Source of the DNA: Bacteroides sp.
GTDB lineage: Bacteria; Bacteroidota; Bacteroidia; Bacteroidales; Muribaculaceae
Length of the DNA: 64,000 nucleotides
Direction of reading: 5' to 3'
Assembly (NCBI GenBank): GCA_023666835.1
Contig: JAMPBJ010000003.1
Location: 62,001-126,000, forward strand
Both the position numbers and the translations under genes were made by a program. Below, piece after piece: positions 45,254 through 54,555 of this stretch. Each line of letters starts with the position of its first letter. Positions within the stretch are counted from its first letter, which is position 1. Below the pieces are notes generated by a model, which was not told the DNA's origin, made no database searches, and saw only the letters and a program-made list of their open reading frames with translations.

Positions 45254-45736
45254 TCAGCTCTTTGTGACTTTGTTAAGATCGGCAAGACCTCCGACGGCCG
45301 CTTTGGAGGACTGCCGAAGGAACGAGATCCAGTTGTCTTCAGGCACGCCGTTGGAGATGACCTGATAAAGGCCTGAAGCAAGAGCGTCGCGGGTCATTGG
45401 AATCTCCTTCGCCAGCCCTGATACTTGCTTCTTCAGATTTTCAAAATCGGCTCCGCTCTTGCCCGCCATCGTATTGGCCTGGCGCATGGCTGTGTCGAAA
45501 GACGTGTATCCTTGCGTCAGTGATTGGAGGGCATTGTTGAGATTAGAGACGACACCGGTCAGCGAATTAAAGGCTATATTCACAGTGCCTAATTTGGAGA
45601 GAACACCTTTAGCCTTCTCTGCCTCTTTAGACATGGTTCGTATAGTATTGGCAAATTTCTTACTCTCAAAAGTCAATGTTTGAAAGCCATTGCCATCCTG
45701 TGTGATTTTGACTGAAATCGATACCGGCGTTGCCAT
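45254..45736 (-). pseudogene. Truncated tail tape-measure protein
   Basis: A 160-residue frame that looks like the N-terminus of a phage tail length tape-measure protein: SVKITQDGNGF, coiled-coil KKFANTIRTMSKEAEKAKG, and AMRQANTMAGKSGADF. It ends abruptly at NKVTKS. Full-length proteins have 700-1500 residues, so most of the gene is deleted. The amidase gene follows 30 bases on, implying one deletion that removed the tape measure, distal tail and fibre genes. Confidence 0.75.
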
Positions 45737-45825
45737 TTTTTATTTTTTTATGAACATTTTTGTTGATAAAACTTTTATAAATTCGAGATAGTTATTATTT
45801 TTACGAATCTTAAAATTTTGTAGTT

Positions 45826-45996
45826 ATGGAGGCTTTCTTTTCTATACTCGCATTTTGTTTTAAAATTGCTATGCCTATACTGGTTTATGTAGGATTCCCA
45901 ATTTTATTACTGATGTTTATATTATCCTTGATCATGCTTCCGTTCGGTAGGCTATTTGACGGATCGAAGATTGATGATGTTGGGAGTTTGTTTTAG
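45826..45996 (+). CDS. 56-residue two-helix membrane ORF
   Basis: ATG at 45826 to TAG at 45994-45996. The peptide starts MEAFFSILAFCFKIAMPILV and is hydrophobic until LIMLPFGRLFD, then has a polar tail (GSKIDDVGSLF), suggesting one or two membrane helices. It lies antiparallel between the tape-measure stub and a tail chaperone-like gene. Its stop overlaps the stop of the converging gene (TAG/TAA sharing two bases). It may be a cargo (moron) or holin-like gene; no family is recognised. Confidence 0.4.
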   Translation: MEAFFSILAFCFKIAMPILVYVGFPILLLMFILSLIMLPFGRLFDGSKIDDVGSLF

Positions 45997-46307
45997 CCAT
46001 TCTTTTTGATTCGCTGTTTGAATCGTTCGAGGGCTTCCTCTTTGGATATAATAGGATCGTCGGCTTTTGGCCGGTGCTCTTTTGTTTTGTCCCAGGGCAG
46101 GGGAAGCAGGCGTTGAGGAGTGGGCGAGCGCTTGACATGTGGCGAGACGGTGATGGCGGCGTGCGTGCGCATCTGTTCCCACGTGTTGCGATAGTTGGCT
46201 TCGCGATCCTCGCGGTAGGCCTCGTAGATGGCATCAAACTCTTCAACGGTCAGCCTGACGAAGTCATCCAGTTGGAGATGGATGCAGCCTAAGGCCACAC
46301 CCATCAC
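45993..46307 (-). CDS. Phage tail assembly chaperone-like protein, distal
   Basis: A 104-residue protein between the tape-measure stub and the tail chaperone-like gene. It begins MMGVALGCIHLQLDDFVRLT and contains FDAIYEAYREDREANYRNTWEQMR, the kind of sequence seen in the second tail-chaperone reading frame of siphophages and in Bacteroidales phages. The C-terminal part is basic. The call depends largely on position. It starts 12 bases after the preceding gene. Confidence 0.5.
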   Translation of the reverse strand: MMGVALGCIHLQLDDFVRLTVEEFDAIYEAYREDREANYRNTWEQMRTHAAITVSPHVKRSPTPQRLLPLPWDKTKEHRPKADDPIISKEEALERFKQRIKKNG

Positions 46308-46318
46308 CTCGTAGATGT

Positions 46319-46627
46319 CTACCGGCTTTTCTTGGCCGGTCTTTTTTTTTCAGGCTCGGCGGAGTTGATGGACTCAGACCACTGCTGGATGTCGTCGACG
46401 TCGACGCGATCGGCAAAGTCCATCAATGCCATGTCGAACGGTTTGCCCTCGCGGTTGCATGCAGAGGCGACGCAGCAGTAGAAGAAAGCGATGCTGTCTT
46501 CCATGTCGGTGCCGTTGATCTCCTGGGCATCTTTGCCGGTCAACTGCTTGAAGCGCATGAGTGCCCCGATGGTGACGTAGCAGGGATACGTCACACCGCC
46601 TATCTGAATTTCAACTTGCTTTTTCAT
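46319..46627 (-). CDS. Phage tail assembly chaperone-like protein
   Basis: A 102-residue protein. It begins MKKQVEIQIGGVTYPCYVTIGALMRF and has LTGKDAQEINGTDMEDSIAFFYCC, resembling tail-tube assembly chaperones that load the tape measure. The C-terminus is Lys/Arg-rich. Its start overlaps the tail-tube gene end by four bases. Position between tube and tape-measure genes is the strongest support. Confidence 0.6.
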   Translation of the reverse strand: MKKQVEIQIGGVTYPCYVTIGALMRFKQLTGKDAQEINGTDMEDSIAFFYCCVASACNREGKPFDMALMDFADRVDVDDIQQWSESINSAEPEKKRPAKKSR

Positions 46628-47070
46628 TCGGCAGTCGTAGTTTTACCGGGATAGGTTTCGGGCTCGCCGTCGTTTTCGAGCGAGATGGAGTAGGTGGCAT
46701 CGTCCTGTGCGGGACCGCTTTCTTCCATCGACGCGATCACGAAGTTGCCTTTCACGTAGGGTTTGTCGTCGCCCTGGCGGTGGAATGCTTCCACTTCTAC
46801 GCTCGTGCCTTTGCCCCAGTCGGGAGAGATTTCTTCGAAGCCGTTTTCAATCTCGTCGTAGGCGCGGAGACCTTCGGCGCTGATGGAGATGCTCAGACCG
46901 GTGACGCCTTTGCCTTTCCAAAGGCCTGACGATTTGGGCTTGTTGGCGGCGGGCTTCACGGCACGCTCTTTGGTTTCTGACGACAGGGTGATGGAGTGTG
47001 AAGTACAATGGCCAACGGCCTTGCCTCCGATTTTGAGCAGCAGGTCGCTGCCATTGATGATTTGTTCCAT
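46624..47070 (-). CDS. Phage major tail tube protein
   Basis: A 148-residue protein from the ATG at 47070 (MEQIINGSDLLLKIGGKAVGH). It carries SHSITLSSETKERAVKPAAN and WKGKGVTGLSISISAEGL, typical of the tail-tube fold, in which subunits stack as hexamer rings. The end is acidic (PETYPGKTTTAE). The longer frame to 47121 extends into the preceding short ORF and is rejected. Confidence 0.75.
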   Translation of the reverse strand: MEQIINGSDLLLKIGGKAVGHCTSHSITLSSETKERAVKPAANKPKSSGLWKGKGVTGLSISISAEGLRAYDEIENGFEEISPDWGKGTSVEVEAFHRQGDDKPYVKGNFVIASMEESGPAQDDATYSISLENDGEPETYPGKTTTAE

Positions 47071-47086
47071 GTGTGTTATTGATAGA

Positions 47087-47185
47087 TTAGAAGTTGATTT
47101 TGAAAGTAAGAAGCTGGGCAAACGCGTCGTCCTGGTAGGACTCTTCGCTGCCCGATAGTGTGATGCTGTTGATGCTCAAAGACAT
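47087..47185 (-). CDS. Short ORF at the prophage edge
   Basis: A 32-residue frame from ATG at 47185 to TAA at 47087-47089, encoding a peptide that begins MSLSINSITLSGSEESYQDD and ends LTFKINF. It lies just upstream of the tail tube gene. An in-frame TAA directly precedes the ATG. It may be a small phage gene or the remains of one cut by the adjacent non-coding element. Its function is unknown. Confidence 0.35.
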   Translation of the reverse strand: MSLSINSITLSGSEESYQDDAFAQLLTFKINF

Positions 47186-47189
47186 TTAG

Positions 47190-47400
47190 CAGTGTCAATC
47201 CAAGCTCACATTATGCAAAATCAAGCCACCGGGTTGTCGGGCGCAGGGAAGTTACCTTCGCCTCGGCCATTCATTGGCATCTTTGGCAGTGCTCATCAGT
47301 CACAATGGAGCCCCATTGCTCCTTCTTCGCCCTACCAAATCTGCTCAATGACTGGCCGCTCCATCGTTATCAAATATTATGGAACAGGCTCTAAAATAAA
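47190..47400 (-). other. Non-coding hairpin element bordering the prophage
   Basis: No reading frame with family likeness. On the minus strand it contains AGGGCG, GAAGGAG, a CAATGG-GGCT-CCATTG hairpin, then TGACTGATGAGC (47291-47330). The same plan occurs in the element at 56251-56599. It probably is the end of an insertion-type element that cut off the right side of the prophage. The rest, up to prfC at 47487, shows nothing recognisable. Confidence 0.5.
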
Positions 47401-47486
47401 ACAGCCGCTGCACATTCGCTTCTGCCTGTACTGCTGTGCGTTTGTGCGTCGGCCTTATGCTGTGCAAGTGTGTGCGCGAAACAACC

Positions 47487-49067
47487 CTAATATTCCGAGG
47501 AGAAATGGAAACGGATCTTAGGGAAGTCTGATTGCGCCATCTGGAGCACGTAGTTGGAGTCGGCTAAGAATACGTCGCGACCTTCGCGGTCAACGGCCAT
47601 AAATTGGTGCTTGCGGCGTTTGAATGCGTTGAGGGCTTCTTCGTCGTCGCTGTCGATCCAACATGCTTTGTAAAGCGAAATAGGTTCCCAACGGCATTGG
47701 GCCCCATATTCGTGGAGTAGGCGATACTGGATCACTTCAAATTGCAGTTGGCCTACGGTGCCGATGATCTTGCGTCCGTTGAATTGGTTGACAAACAATT
47801 GGGCGACGCCTTCGTCCATGAGTTGCTGAATCCCTTTTTCGAGCTGTTTCGACTTCATGGGATCGGTGTTTTCAATGTATTTGAACATCTCGGGCGAGAA
47901 GCTTGGCAATCCTTTGAAATGCAGTGATTCGCCCCCGGTCAGTGTGTCGCCGATCTTGAAGTTGCCGGTGTCAGGTATGCCGATGATGTCGCCGGGGAAG
48001 GCTTCGTCGACTATGTTTTTCTTTTGAGCCATGAATGCCGTTGGTGCAGCGAATTTCATGACTTTGCCCGAGCGGATATGCTTGTATGGGGCGTTGCGCT
48101 CGAAGCGTCCGGAGCATATTTTGACGAATGCTATGCATGAGCGGTGGTTGGGATCCATATTGGCATGGATCTTGAAGACGAACCCTGAGAATGATTCTTC
48201 TTCGGGTTTGACCTCGCGCTCTTCTGTATTGACCGGCTTTGGAGAGGGGGCTATTTTGACGAAACAGTCGAGCAATTCCTTGACTCCAAACGTGTTCAAT
48301 GCCGATCCGAAAAACACCGGAGCAAGCTGCCCGTCGAGATATTCCTGCTCGTTGAATGCGGGATAGACTCCTTCGATCAGTTCCAGGTCTTCGCGGAGTT
48401 TGGCCGCGTCCTCTTCGCCCACGGCCTTGTCGATCGCCGGATCGTTGACGTCGGTGATCTCAACGCGTTCCGACACTTTCTGCTTGTTGGGTGTGAAGAG
48501 GTCGAGAGTGTTTTCGTATATGTTGTAGACGCCTTTGAATTTGGCACCGATATTGATTGGCCACGAGAGGGGACGAACGTTGATTTTCAGTTCCGACTCC
48601 AGTTCGTCGAGTATCTCAAACGGATCGCGACCTTCGCGGTCGAGCTTGTTGACGAAGATGATCACAGGGGTGTTGCGCATGCGGCACACTTCCATAAGCT
48701 TCCTTGTCTGTTGCTCAACGCCTTTGGCCACGTCTACCACGATGATTACACTGTCGACGGCTGTCAGCGTTCGATATGTGTCCTCGGCAAAGTCCTGGTG
48801 GCCCGGAGTGTCGAGAATGTTGATTTTGTAGTTATCGTATTCAAAACCCATCACAGAAGTGGCAACGGATATGCCACGCTGTTTTTCGATCTCCATCCAG
48901 TCGCTTGTAGCTGTTTTTTTGATTTTGTTCGATTTGACAGCTCCGGCTATGTGTATGGCGCCTCCAAAGAGCAGCAGCTTTTCGGTCAGAGTGGTTTTGC
49001 CGGCGTCGGGGTGCGATATGATGGCGAATGTTCTGCGTCGTTTGATTTCGTCGGTGAGTTGTGACAT
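47487..49067 (-). CDS. prfC: Peptide chain release factor 3
   Basis: Translational GTPase that recycles RF1/RF2 from the ribosome. It is 526 residues, as in E. coli. The G motifs are [11 protein letters not shown] (P-loop), DTPGHQDF, and [11 protein letters not shown] (NKxD). [20 protein letters not shown] is the switch-I region typical of RF3. The ATG at 49067 ([18 protein letters not shown]) fits the family; the frame extends upstream to 49142 without likeness. It lies 41 bases after rfbD on the same strand. Confidence 0.94.
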   Translation of the reverse strand: MSQLTDEIKRRRTFAIISHPDAGKTTLTEKLLLFGGAIHIAGAVKSNKIKKTATSDWMEIEKQRGISVATSVMGFEYDNYKINILDTPGHQDFAEDTYRTLTAVDSVIIVVDVAKGVEQQTRKLMEVCRMRNTPVIIFVNKLDREGRDPFEILDELESELKINVRPLSWPINIGAKFKGVYNIYENTLDLFTPNKQKVSERVEITDVNDPAIDKAVGEEDAAKLREDLELIEGVYPAFNEQEYLDGQLAPVFFGSALNTFGVKELLDCFVKIAPSPKPVNTEEREVKPEEESFSGFVFKIHANMDPNHRSCIAFVKICSGRFERNAPYKHIRSGKVMKFAAPTAFMAQKKNIVDEAFPGDIIGIPDTGNFKIGDTLTGGESLHFKGLPSFSPEMFKYIENTDPMKSKQLEKGIQQLMDEGVAQLFVNQFNGRKIIGTVGQLQFEVIQYRLLHEYGAQCRWEPISLYKACWIDSDDEEALNAFKRRKHQFMAVDREGRDVFLADSNYVLQMAQSDFPKIRFHFSSEY

Positions 49068-49108
49068 TGGGTTTATGGCTTTGTAATACTGGTTAGTCGG
49101 GGAAGCGA

Positions 49109-49975
49109 TCAGTCGTTTGAGTCTTGAAGAATGTCGATACACTTCTTCAGGCTGTCTTCCCAGTAGGGTATCTCTATGTTGTAGGTGCGTTTGATTTTGC
49201 TTTTGTCGAGCACGCTGTAGTGCGGACGAGCAGCCGCTGTTGGGTAGTCCTCTGTCAGAATCGGGGTCACCTTGCAGCTGTCTATGCCTGCTATGCGGTG
49301 AATAGCCTTGGTGAAGTCATACCACGATATGGCTCCTTCGTTGGAAAAGTGATATATTCCGGCGGTCCACTGTGGCGATGTGATGACTGTGAAGATTGCC
49401 TGGGCAAGATCGGCGGCATAGGTCGGTGTGCCTATCTGATCGCACACCACTCGCAGCGAGCTTTTCTCTTTGCCGAGCCGGAGCATGGTTTTGACGAAGT
49501 TGTTGCCATAGGGTGAGTAGAGCCAAGCGGTGCGGAATATTATGGCCTCGGGGCAATAAGAGAGAAGTATCATCTCGCCCTTTCGCTTTGAAGTGCCGTA
49601 AGCCGAAGTCGGATTCACCTTGTCTGCCTCGGTGTAGGGACGATGGTTCGTGCCGTCAAACACATAGTCGGTGGAGATATGCACCACCTTGGCACCGGTT
49701 TTGCAAGCTGCTTTGGCAAGATTCTGCACGGCATCGACGTTGATCCGATAGCACATAGTCTGATCCGACTCTGCTTTGTCCACAGCCGTGTAGGCAGCAC
49801 AATTGATGATGTGGGTGAACTCGCCGTCCTCCACCATCTTTTCTACGGCAGCGGCGTCGGTCAGGTCCAGATCTGCAATGTCGGTGTAGGTGGTGATACC
49901 TGGAAGTCGCTGCTCGAGAACGCTTTTCATCTCATTACCAAGCTGGCCGTTAGCTCCGGTGACAAGTATCTTCAT
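49109..49975 (-). CDS. rfbD: dTDP-4-dehydrorhamnose reductase
   Basis: NAD(P)H-dependent reductase that makes dTDP-L-rhamnose for surface polysaccharide. The nucleotide fold opens [14 protein letters not shown]. The catalytic Thr-Tyr-Lys triad is in STDYVFDG and [32 protein letters not shown] follows. Length is 288 residues. The rest of the rfb set (rfbA, rfbB, rfbC) is not in the window. A minus-strand TATTTTTG element (50002-50009) lies 27 bases upstream. Confidence 0.93.
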   Translation of the reverse strand: MKILVTGANGQLGNEMKSVLEQRLPGITTYTDIADLDLTDAAAVEKMVEDGEFTHIINCAAYTAVDKAESDQTMCYRINVDAVQNLAKAACKTGAKVVHISTDYVFDGTNHRPYTEADKVNPTSAYGTSKRKGEMILLSYCPEAIIFRTAWLYSPYGNNFVKTMLRLGKEKSSLRVVCDQIGTPTYAADLAQAIFTVITSPQWTAGIYHFSNEGAISWYDFTKAIHRIAGIDSCKVTPILTEDYPTAAARPHYSVLDKSKIKRTYNIEIPYWEDSLKKCIDILQDSND

Positions 49976-50130
49976 AGTTATCGTGATTGGTAAATTTTTT
50001 GCAAAAATACATAAAAATCCGCAATGAGCAAAAGTCCTGATGCGGCAATAATGCCAATCTGTGTGTTGGCATCATGCGGATTGTTGTCATAATGACGATG
50101 AACAAGTCATTAATTCAGAATGTTGTTAAT

Positions 50131-50161
50131 TTGTAAATTGACAAATATTTTGGTATCTTTG
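50131..50161 (+). promoter_or_regulatory. Promoter of the glycogen operon
   Basis: TTG (50131-50133), 20-base spacer, TATCTTTG (50154-50161); start codon 27 bases on. Confidence 0.7.
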
Positions 50162-50188
50162 CGGCTGATTTTATAATAGAGATTATAT

Positions 50189-51856
50189 ATGGATAACGAA
50201 CAAGTAGATGTTGACTTGCTGATTGAAACTTCTTGGGAAGTTTGCAACAAGGTCGGCGGCATTTATACCGTGCTGTCAACCAAGGCAAAGACTCTACATC
50301 AAGTATATAAGGACAAACTGATTTTTATTGGTCCCGATGTATGGGGCAGCGGTAATGAATCTCCATATTTTGCCGAATCGGCAACCCTTTTGAAAGCATG
50401 GAAAAACAGTGCCGCTCTTCCCGAAGGACTGACTGTGCGTGTCGGACGCTGGCTTGTTCCCGGTCGTCCGCTTGCCATTTTGGTGAAATTCGACGCCTTG
50501 TATGCAGTGAAAGATCAGTTCTATGGCAAAATGTGGGATCTCTATGGAGTCGATTCGCTGCATGCCTATGGCGACTACGACGAGGCTTGTGCCTTTGGCC
50601 ATGCTTCCGGTTTGGTGATTGAATCGCTCTACAACTATTTTAATGACGGTGACAAAAACGTAATAGCGCATTTCGACGAGTGGACCACAGGCATGGGGCT
50701 ACTCTACACAAAATGGAAATTGCCTCGCGTTGCCACGATATTCACAACACATGCCACCTCTATTGGCCGAAGCATTTGCGGCAACGGCAAGCCTCTCTAC
50801 GATTACCTGTCGGCCTACAATGGCGACCAGATGGCGCAAGAACTCAACATGCAGTCGAAGCACTCGCTTGAAAAGGCAGCAGCCCACCAGGCCGATTGCT
50901 TCACAACGGTCAGCGACATCACAGCTGCTGAATGCACCCAGCTTCTCGGCCGCAAACCCGATGTGGTGACGCCCAACGGTTTTGAGCCTAATTTCGTGCC
51001 GGCAAAATCCAGATTCGCCTCTTCCCGCTCTAAAGCACGAAAGAAACTGCTTGAAGTTGCATCGGCATTGACTGGCAAAAAGCTTGCCGACGACACATTA
51101 ATAATAGGCACATCGGGTCGCTGCGAATACCGCAACAAAGGCATCGACCTCTTCCTCGACTCGATCAAATCGCTTGAATCGTTCAATCCCTCCCGTCAGG
51201 TGCTGGCATATGTCATGGTGCCGGCATGGAGCGGCAACGCCCGCACCGACCTGCGTGACGCATTGGAGCACAATACTGCCAATCGTCTCAACGATCCGTA
51301 TATCACACACGACCTTCATAACTACAACGAAGACCCGATCATTTCACGTATCCATTCGCTTGGATTCGCCAATAGTGTGTCGTCAAATATCACCGTCATC
51401 TATGTGCCCTGCTATCTCAACGGCACCGACGGCATTTTCGATATGACCTACTACGATCTGCTCATCGGCATGGACGCCACCGTGTTCCCCTCCTATTATG
51501 AACCATGGGGCTACACTCCGCTTGAAAGTATTGCCTTTGGTGTGCCCACCATCACTACATCGCTTTCGGGCTTCGGCCAGTGGATCATGCGCACAAGCTA
51601 TGCCGACGCATTGACCGACACTGGCGTGTATGTGGTTGAACGCAACGACAGCAACTATGCCGCCGTGGTCGACAGCATTGCCCGCACGCTCATGTTCCTT
51701 TGCGACAGCGATGAAGAGACCATGTCAGAAATTCGTAAAAGTGCTGTCGCAACCGCCGCAAAAGCCAATTGGTCATTGTTTATAAAATACTACTACGAAG
51801 CTTTCGCCATTGCTTTGAACAATGAAAAGCGACGCGAAAAAGAAACACAGAAATAA
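50189..51856 (+). CDS. Glycogen synthase, GT3 (eukaryote-like) type
   Basis: Glycosyltransferase of 555 residues resembling the GT3 glycogen synthases of fungi and animals rather than the bacterial GT5 GlgA. Opening ETSWEVCNKVGGIYTVLSTKA, HFDEWTTGMGLL, VVTPNGFEPNF and FPSYYEPWGYTPLESIAFGVPT (nucleotide/acid-base loop) support this. GT3 enzymes use UDP-glucose in eukaryotes; donor use here is not known. It is followed 28 bases later by glycogen phosphorylase, so synthesis and breakdown are coexpressed. No obvious allosteric N-terminal phosphorylation region is seen. Confidence 0.88.
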   Translation: MDNEQVDVDLLIETSWEVCNKVGGIYTVLSTKAKTLHQVYKDKLIFIGPDVWGSGNESPYFAESATLLKAWKNSAALPEGLTVRVGRWLVPGRPLAILVKFDALYAVKDQFYGKMWDLYGVDSLHAYGDYDEACAFGHASGLVIESLYNYFNDGDKNVIAHFDEWTTGMGLLYTKWKLPRVATIFTTHATSIGRSICGNGKPLYDYLSAYNGDQMAQELNMQSKHSLEKAAAHQADCFTTVSDITAAECTQLLGRKPDVVTPNGFEPNFVPAKSRFASSRSKARKKLLEVASALTGKKLADDTLIIGTSGRCEYRNKGIDLFLDSIKSLESFNPSRQVLAYVMVPAWSGNARTDLRDALEHNTANRLNDPYITHDLHNYNEDPIISRIHSLGFANSVSSNITVIYVPCYLNGTDGIFDMTYYDLLIGMDATVFPSYYEPWGYTPLESIAFGVPTITTSLSGFGQWIMRTSYADALTDTGVYVVERNDSNYAAVVDSIARTLMFLCDSDEETMSEIRKSAVATAAKANWSLFIKYYYEAFAIALNNEKRREKETQK

Positions 51857-51884
51857 AAAGAATATAACCAAACAATTTAATGAT

Positions 51885-54440
51885 ATGAAAATTAAAGTAA
51901 GTCAGTCAAATGACCCAATCTTTCATGATGCCACGGTCATTGCCGAACTTCCCCCTCGCTTGAAGCCCCTCGATGTCATTTCCCACAACCTTTGGTGGGT
52001 TTGGAACAGCGAAGCAAAAGCAATGTTCCGCGATCTCGATCCCAACCTTTGGCGCACTACGGGCGAAAACCCCGTGATGGTGATTCAGCGAATATCCACC
52101 GAACGCCTCAACGAAGTGATGAACGATGAAGCCATGATGGCTCGCATCGACAAAGTATATGCTGCCTTTAAGGACTATATGAGTAAACCGATGCGCAAGG
52201 ATGTGCCCTCGGTTTCGTATTTCTCCATGGAATATGGCCTTTGCAACTGCCTCAAGATCTATTCGGGTGGTCTCGGTGTCCTTGCCGGCGACTACATTAA
52301 AGAGGCATCCGACAGCTGTGTCGACATGACTGCCGTTGGTTTCCTGTATCGCTACGGCTACTTTACCCAGACCCTGTCGGTCGACGGTCAGCAGGTGGCC
52401 AACTATGAAGCCCAGAACTTCAACCAGCTCCCCATCGAGCAGGTGCTCGACGACGACGGCAAGCCCGTAATCCTCGAGGTTCCCTATCCCGGCCGTATCA
52501 TCTACTCTCATATCTGGCGTGTCAACGTTGGCCGCATGAAGCTCTATCTTCTCGACACCGACTTCGACATGAACAGCCAGTTTGACCGCGAGATCACCCA
52601 TAAACTCTATGGCGGCGATTGGGAAAACCGTCTGAAACAGGAATATCTCCTCGGCATCGGTGGCGTGTTGATGCTCAAGAAGCTCGGTGTCAATTCCAAA
52701 CTTTACCACTGCAACGAAGGCCACGCCGCACTACTCAATCTTCAGCGCCTAGTCGACTATGTGCAGGAAAAAGGCCTCGACTATCAGACAGCTCTCGAGC
52801 TTGTACGCGCTTCGTCGCTCTACACCGTTCACACCCCCGTGCCCGCCGGCCACGACTATTTTGACGAAAGTCTTTTCGGCAAATACATGTATGAGTTCCC
52901 CGAAAAACTCGGCATCTCTTGGGCCGACCTCATGAACATGGGTCGCGAAAACCCCGACACCAACGAACGTTTCTCGATGAGCGTATTCGCCCTCAATACT
53001 TGCCAGGAGGCCAACGGTGTCAGCTGGCTCCACGGCGAAGTTTCAAAGAAAATGTTTGCCGGCATCTGGAAGGGTTATTCATGGGAAGAAAGCCACGTTG
53101 GCTACGTGACCAACGGTGTGCACATGCCCACCTGGGCCGCTTCCGAATGGAAAGAATTCTATCTCAACAATCTCGGCGAGGCCATGTTCTCACACCAGAG
53201 TAACCCCGAATACTGGAAGAAGATTTTCTCCGTGCCCGACGAAGCCATCTGGAATCTTCGCATGACGATGAAAAACAAATTCATCAACTTCGTCAAGCGC
53301 GATTTCAAAGAAAAATGGCTCGCAAACCAGGGCGATCCCTCTGCCGTGATGAAGATCATCGACAAGATGAGCCCCAATGCACTGATTATTGGCTTTGCCC
53401 GTCGTTTTGCCACATATAAACGTGCCCACCTTCTCTTCACCGACCTCGACCGCCTGGCCAAGATCGTCAACAACGAGAAGTTCCCCGTGCAGTTCGTATT
53501 CTCGGGCAAGGCTCACCCCGCCGACGGTGCCGGTCAGGGCCTGATCAAACGCATCATGGAGATCAGCCGCATGCCGCAGTTCCTCGGCAAGATCATCTTC
53601 CTCGAAGACTACAACATGGTTGTTGCAAAACGTCTCGTGACTGGTGTCGATATCTGGTTGAATACTCCTACACGCCCGCTCGAAGCATCCGGCACATCCG
53701 GCGAAAAAGCCGAAATGAACGGTGTGCTCAACTTCTCCGTGCTCGACGGCTGGTGGTATGAAGGATACCGCTTCGACGAAAAAGCCGGTTGGGCTCTTAC
53801 TGACAAACGTACTTACACAGATCAGGCACAGCAGGACCGTCTCGATGCTGCCACCATCTACTCAATGCTCGAAACGGAAATCATCCCGCTCTATTTCGCC
53901 AAGAATTCAAAGGGTTACTCTCCCGAATGGGTGCAGTACATCAAGGGTTCAATCGGTCACATCGCTCCTCACTTCACCATGAAGCGCATGATCGACGACT
54001 ATATCACCCGCTTCTACGATCCCGAAGCTAAACGTTTCGATAAACTTGCTGCTGACAACTTCAAGCTCGCCCACGAAATTGTGGACTGGAAAAACCGCTT
54101 CGTTTCGCAGTGGGACGGTGTGAAGGTGCTCGACTTCAAAGTAGAATCCAACGGTTCTTCCCTCACCGGTCAGCCTTACACCGTGAAGGTGAAGGTCGAC
54201 ACCAACGGTCTTGGTGAAAGCGTTGGCCTCGAATGCGTTTCTTATCGTGTCGAAAACGGAGTGCAGAAGCTCTATCGTGTGAAGCCCTTCAAAGTCGTTG
54301 AAAACCGCGGTGGTGTCATTGACTACGTGCTTAAGGACAAGATCGAGGATGCAGGCGTTTACCGCTACGGCTACCGTCTATATCCCGTCAATCCCAACTT
54401 GCCCCACCGTCAGGACTTCGCCTACGTGCGCTGGATTTGA
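51885..54440 (+). CDS. glgP: Alpha-glucan (glycogen/starch) phosphorylase, GT35
   Basis: PLP-dependent phosphorylase that releases glucose-1-phosphate from glycogen. It is 851 residues with an N-terminal DUF3417 region (LPPRLKPLDVISHNLWWVWN). The PLP lysine is K608 in EASGTSGEKAEMNG, and FARRFATYKRAHLLF is the ligand region. The family commonly reads SGMKA; here Glu replaces Met next to the lysine. The ATG at 51885 is chosen over 51822 because the upstream part overlaps glycogen synthase. A bulged terminator follows. Confidence 0.93.
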   Translation: MKIKVSQSNDPIFHDATVIAELPPRLKPLDVISHNLWWVWNSEAKAMFRDLDPNLWRTTGENPVMVIQRISTERLNEVMNDEAMMARIDKVYAAFKDYMSKPMRKDVPSVSYFSMEYGLCNCLKIYSGGLGVLAGDYIKEASDSCVDMTAVGFLYRYGYFTQTLSVDGQQVANYEAQNFNQLPIEQVLDDDGKPVILEVPYPGRIIYSHIWRVNVGRMKLYLLDTDFDMNSQFDREITHKLYGGDWENRLKQEYLLGIGGVLMLKKLGVNSKLYHCNEGHAALLNLQRLVDYVQEKGLDYQTALELVRASSLYTVHTPVPAGHDYFDESLFGKYMYEFPEKLGISWADLMNMGRENPDTNERFSMSVFALNTCQEANGVSWLHGEVSKKMFAGIWKGYSWEESHVGYVTNGVHMPTWAASEWKEFYLNNLGEAMFSHQSNPEYWKKIFSVPDEAIWNLRMTMKNKFINFVKRDFKEKWLANQGDPSAVMKIIDKMSPNALIIGFARRFATYKRAHLLFTDLDRLAKIVNNEKFPVQFVFSGKAHPADGAGQGLIKRIMEISRMPQFLGKIIFLEDYNMVVAKRLVTGVDIWLNTPTRPLEASGTSGEKAEMNGVLNFSVLDGWWYEGYRFDEKAGWALTDKRTYTDQAQQDRLDAATIYSMLETEIIPLYFAKNSKGYSPEWVQYIKGSIGHIAPHFTMKRMIDDYITRFYDPEAKRFDKLAADNFKLAHEIVDWKNRFVSQWDGVKVLDFKVESNGSSLTGQPYTVKVKVDTNGLGESVGLECVSYRVENGVQKLYRVKPFKVVENRGGVIDYVLKDKIEDAGVYRYGYRLYPVNPNLPHRQDFAYVRWI

Positions 54441-54465
54441 TAATTTTCAAACAATTTCCATATAT

Positions 54466-54501
54466 GCACCCGCTTTCATTCCAAAGGCGGGTGCTTTTTT
54501 T
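54466..54501 (+). terminator. Terminator after glgP
   Basis: Stem GCACCCGC-TTT with AAAGGCGGGTGC (one bulge) and a T-run. The T-run overlaps the -33 element of pyrK. Confidence 0.8.
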
Positions 54502-54530
54502 GGCGAATGGTGCCTAAATGAGTATCTTTG
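54499..54530 (+). promoter_or_regulatory. Promoter of pyrK-pyrD
   Basis: TTTG (54499-54502), 20-base spacer, TATCTTTG (54523-54530). The -33 TTTG uses the end of the glgP terminator T-run. Confidence 0.7.
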
Positions 54531-54555
54531 TGAAAACATTCATCAAAATGATCTT

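Noticed and set aside
51906..52724. 272-codon minus-strand frame in glgP
   Set aside because: Antisense of a conserved gene with GC-rich third positions.
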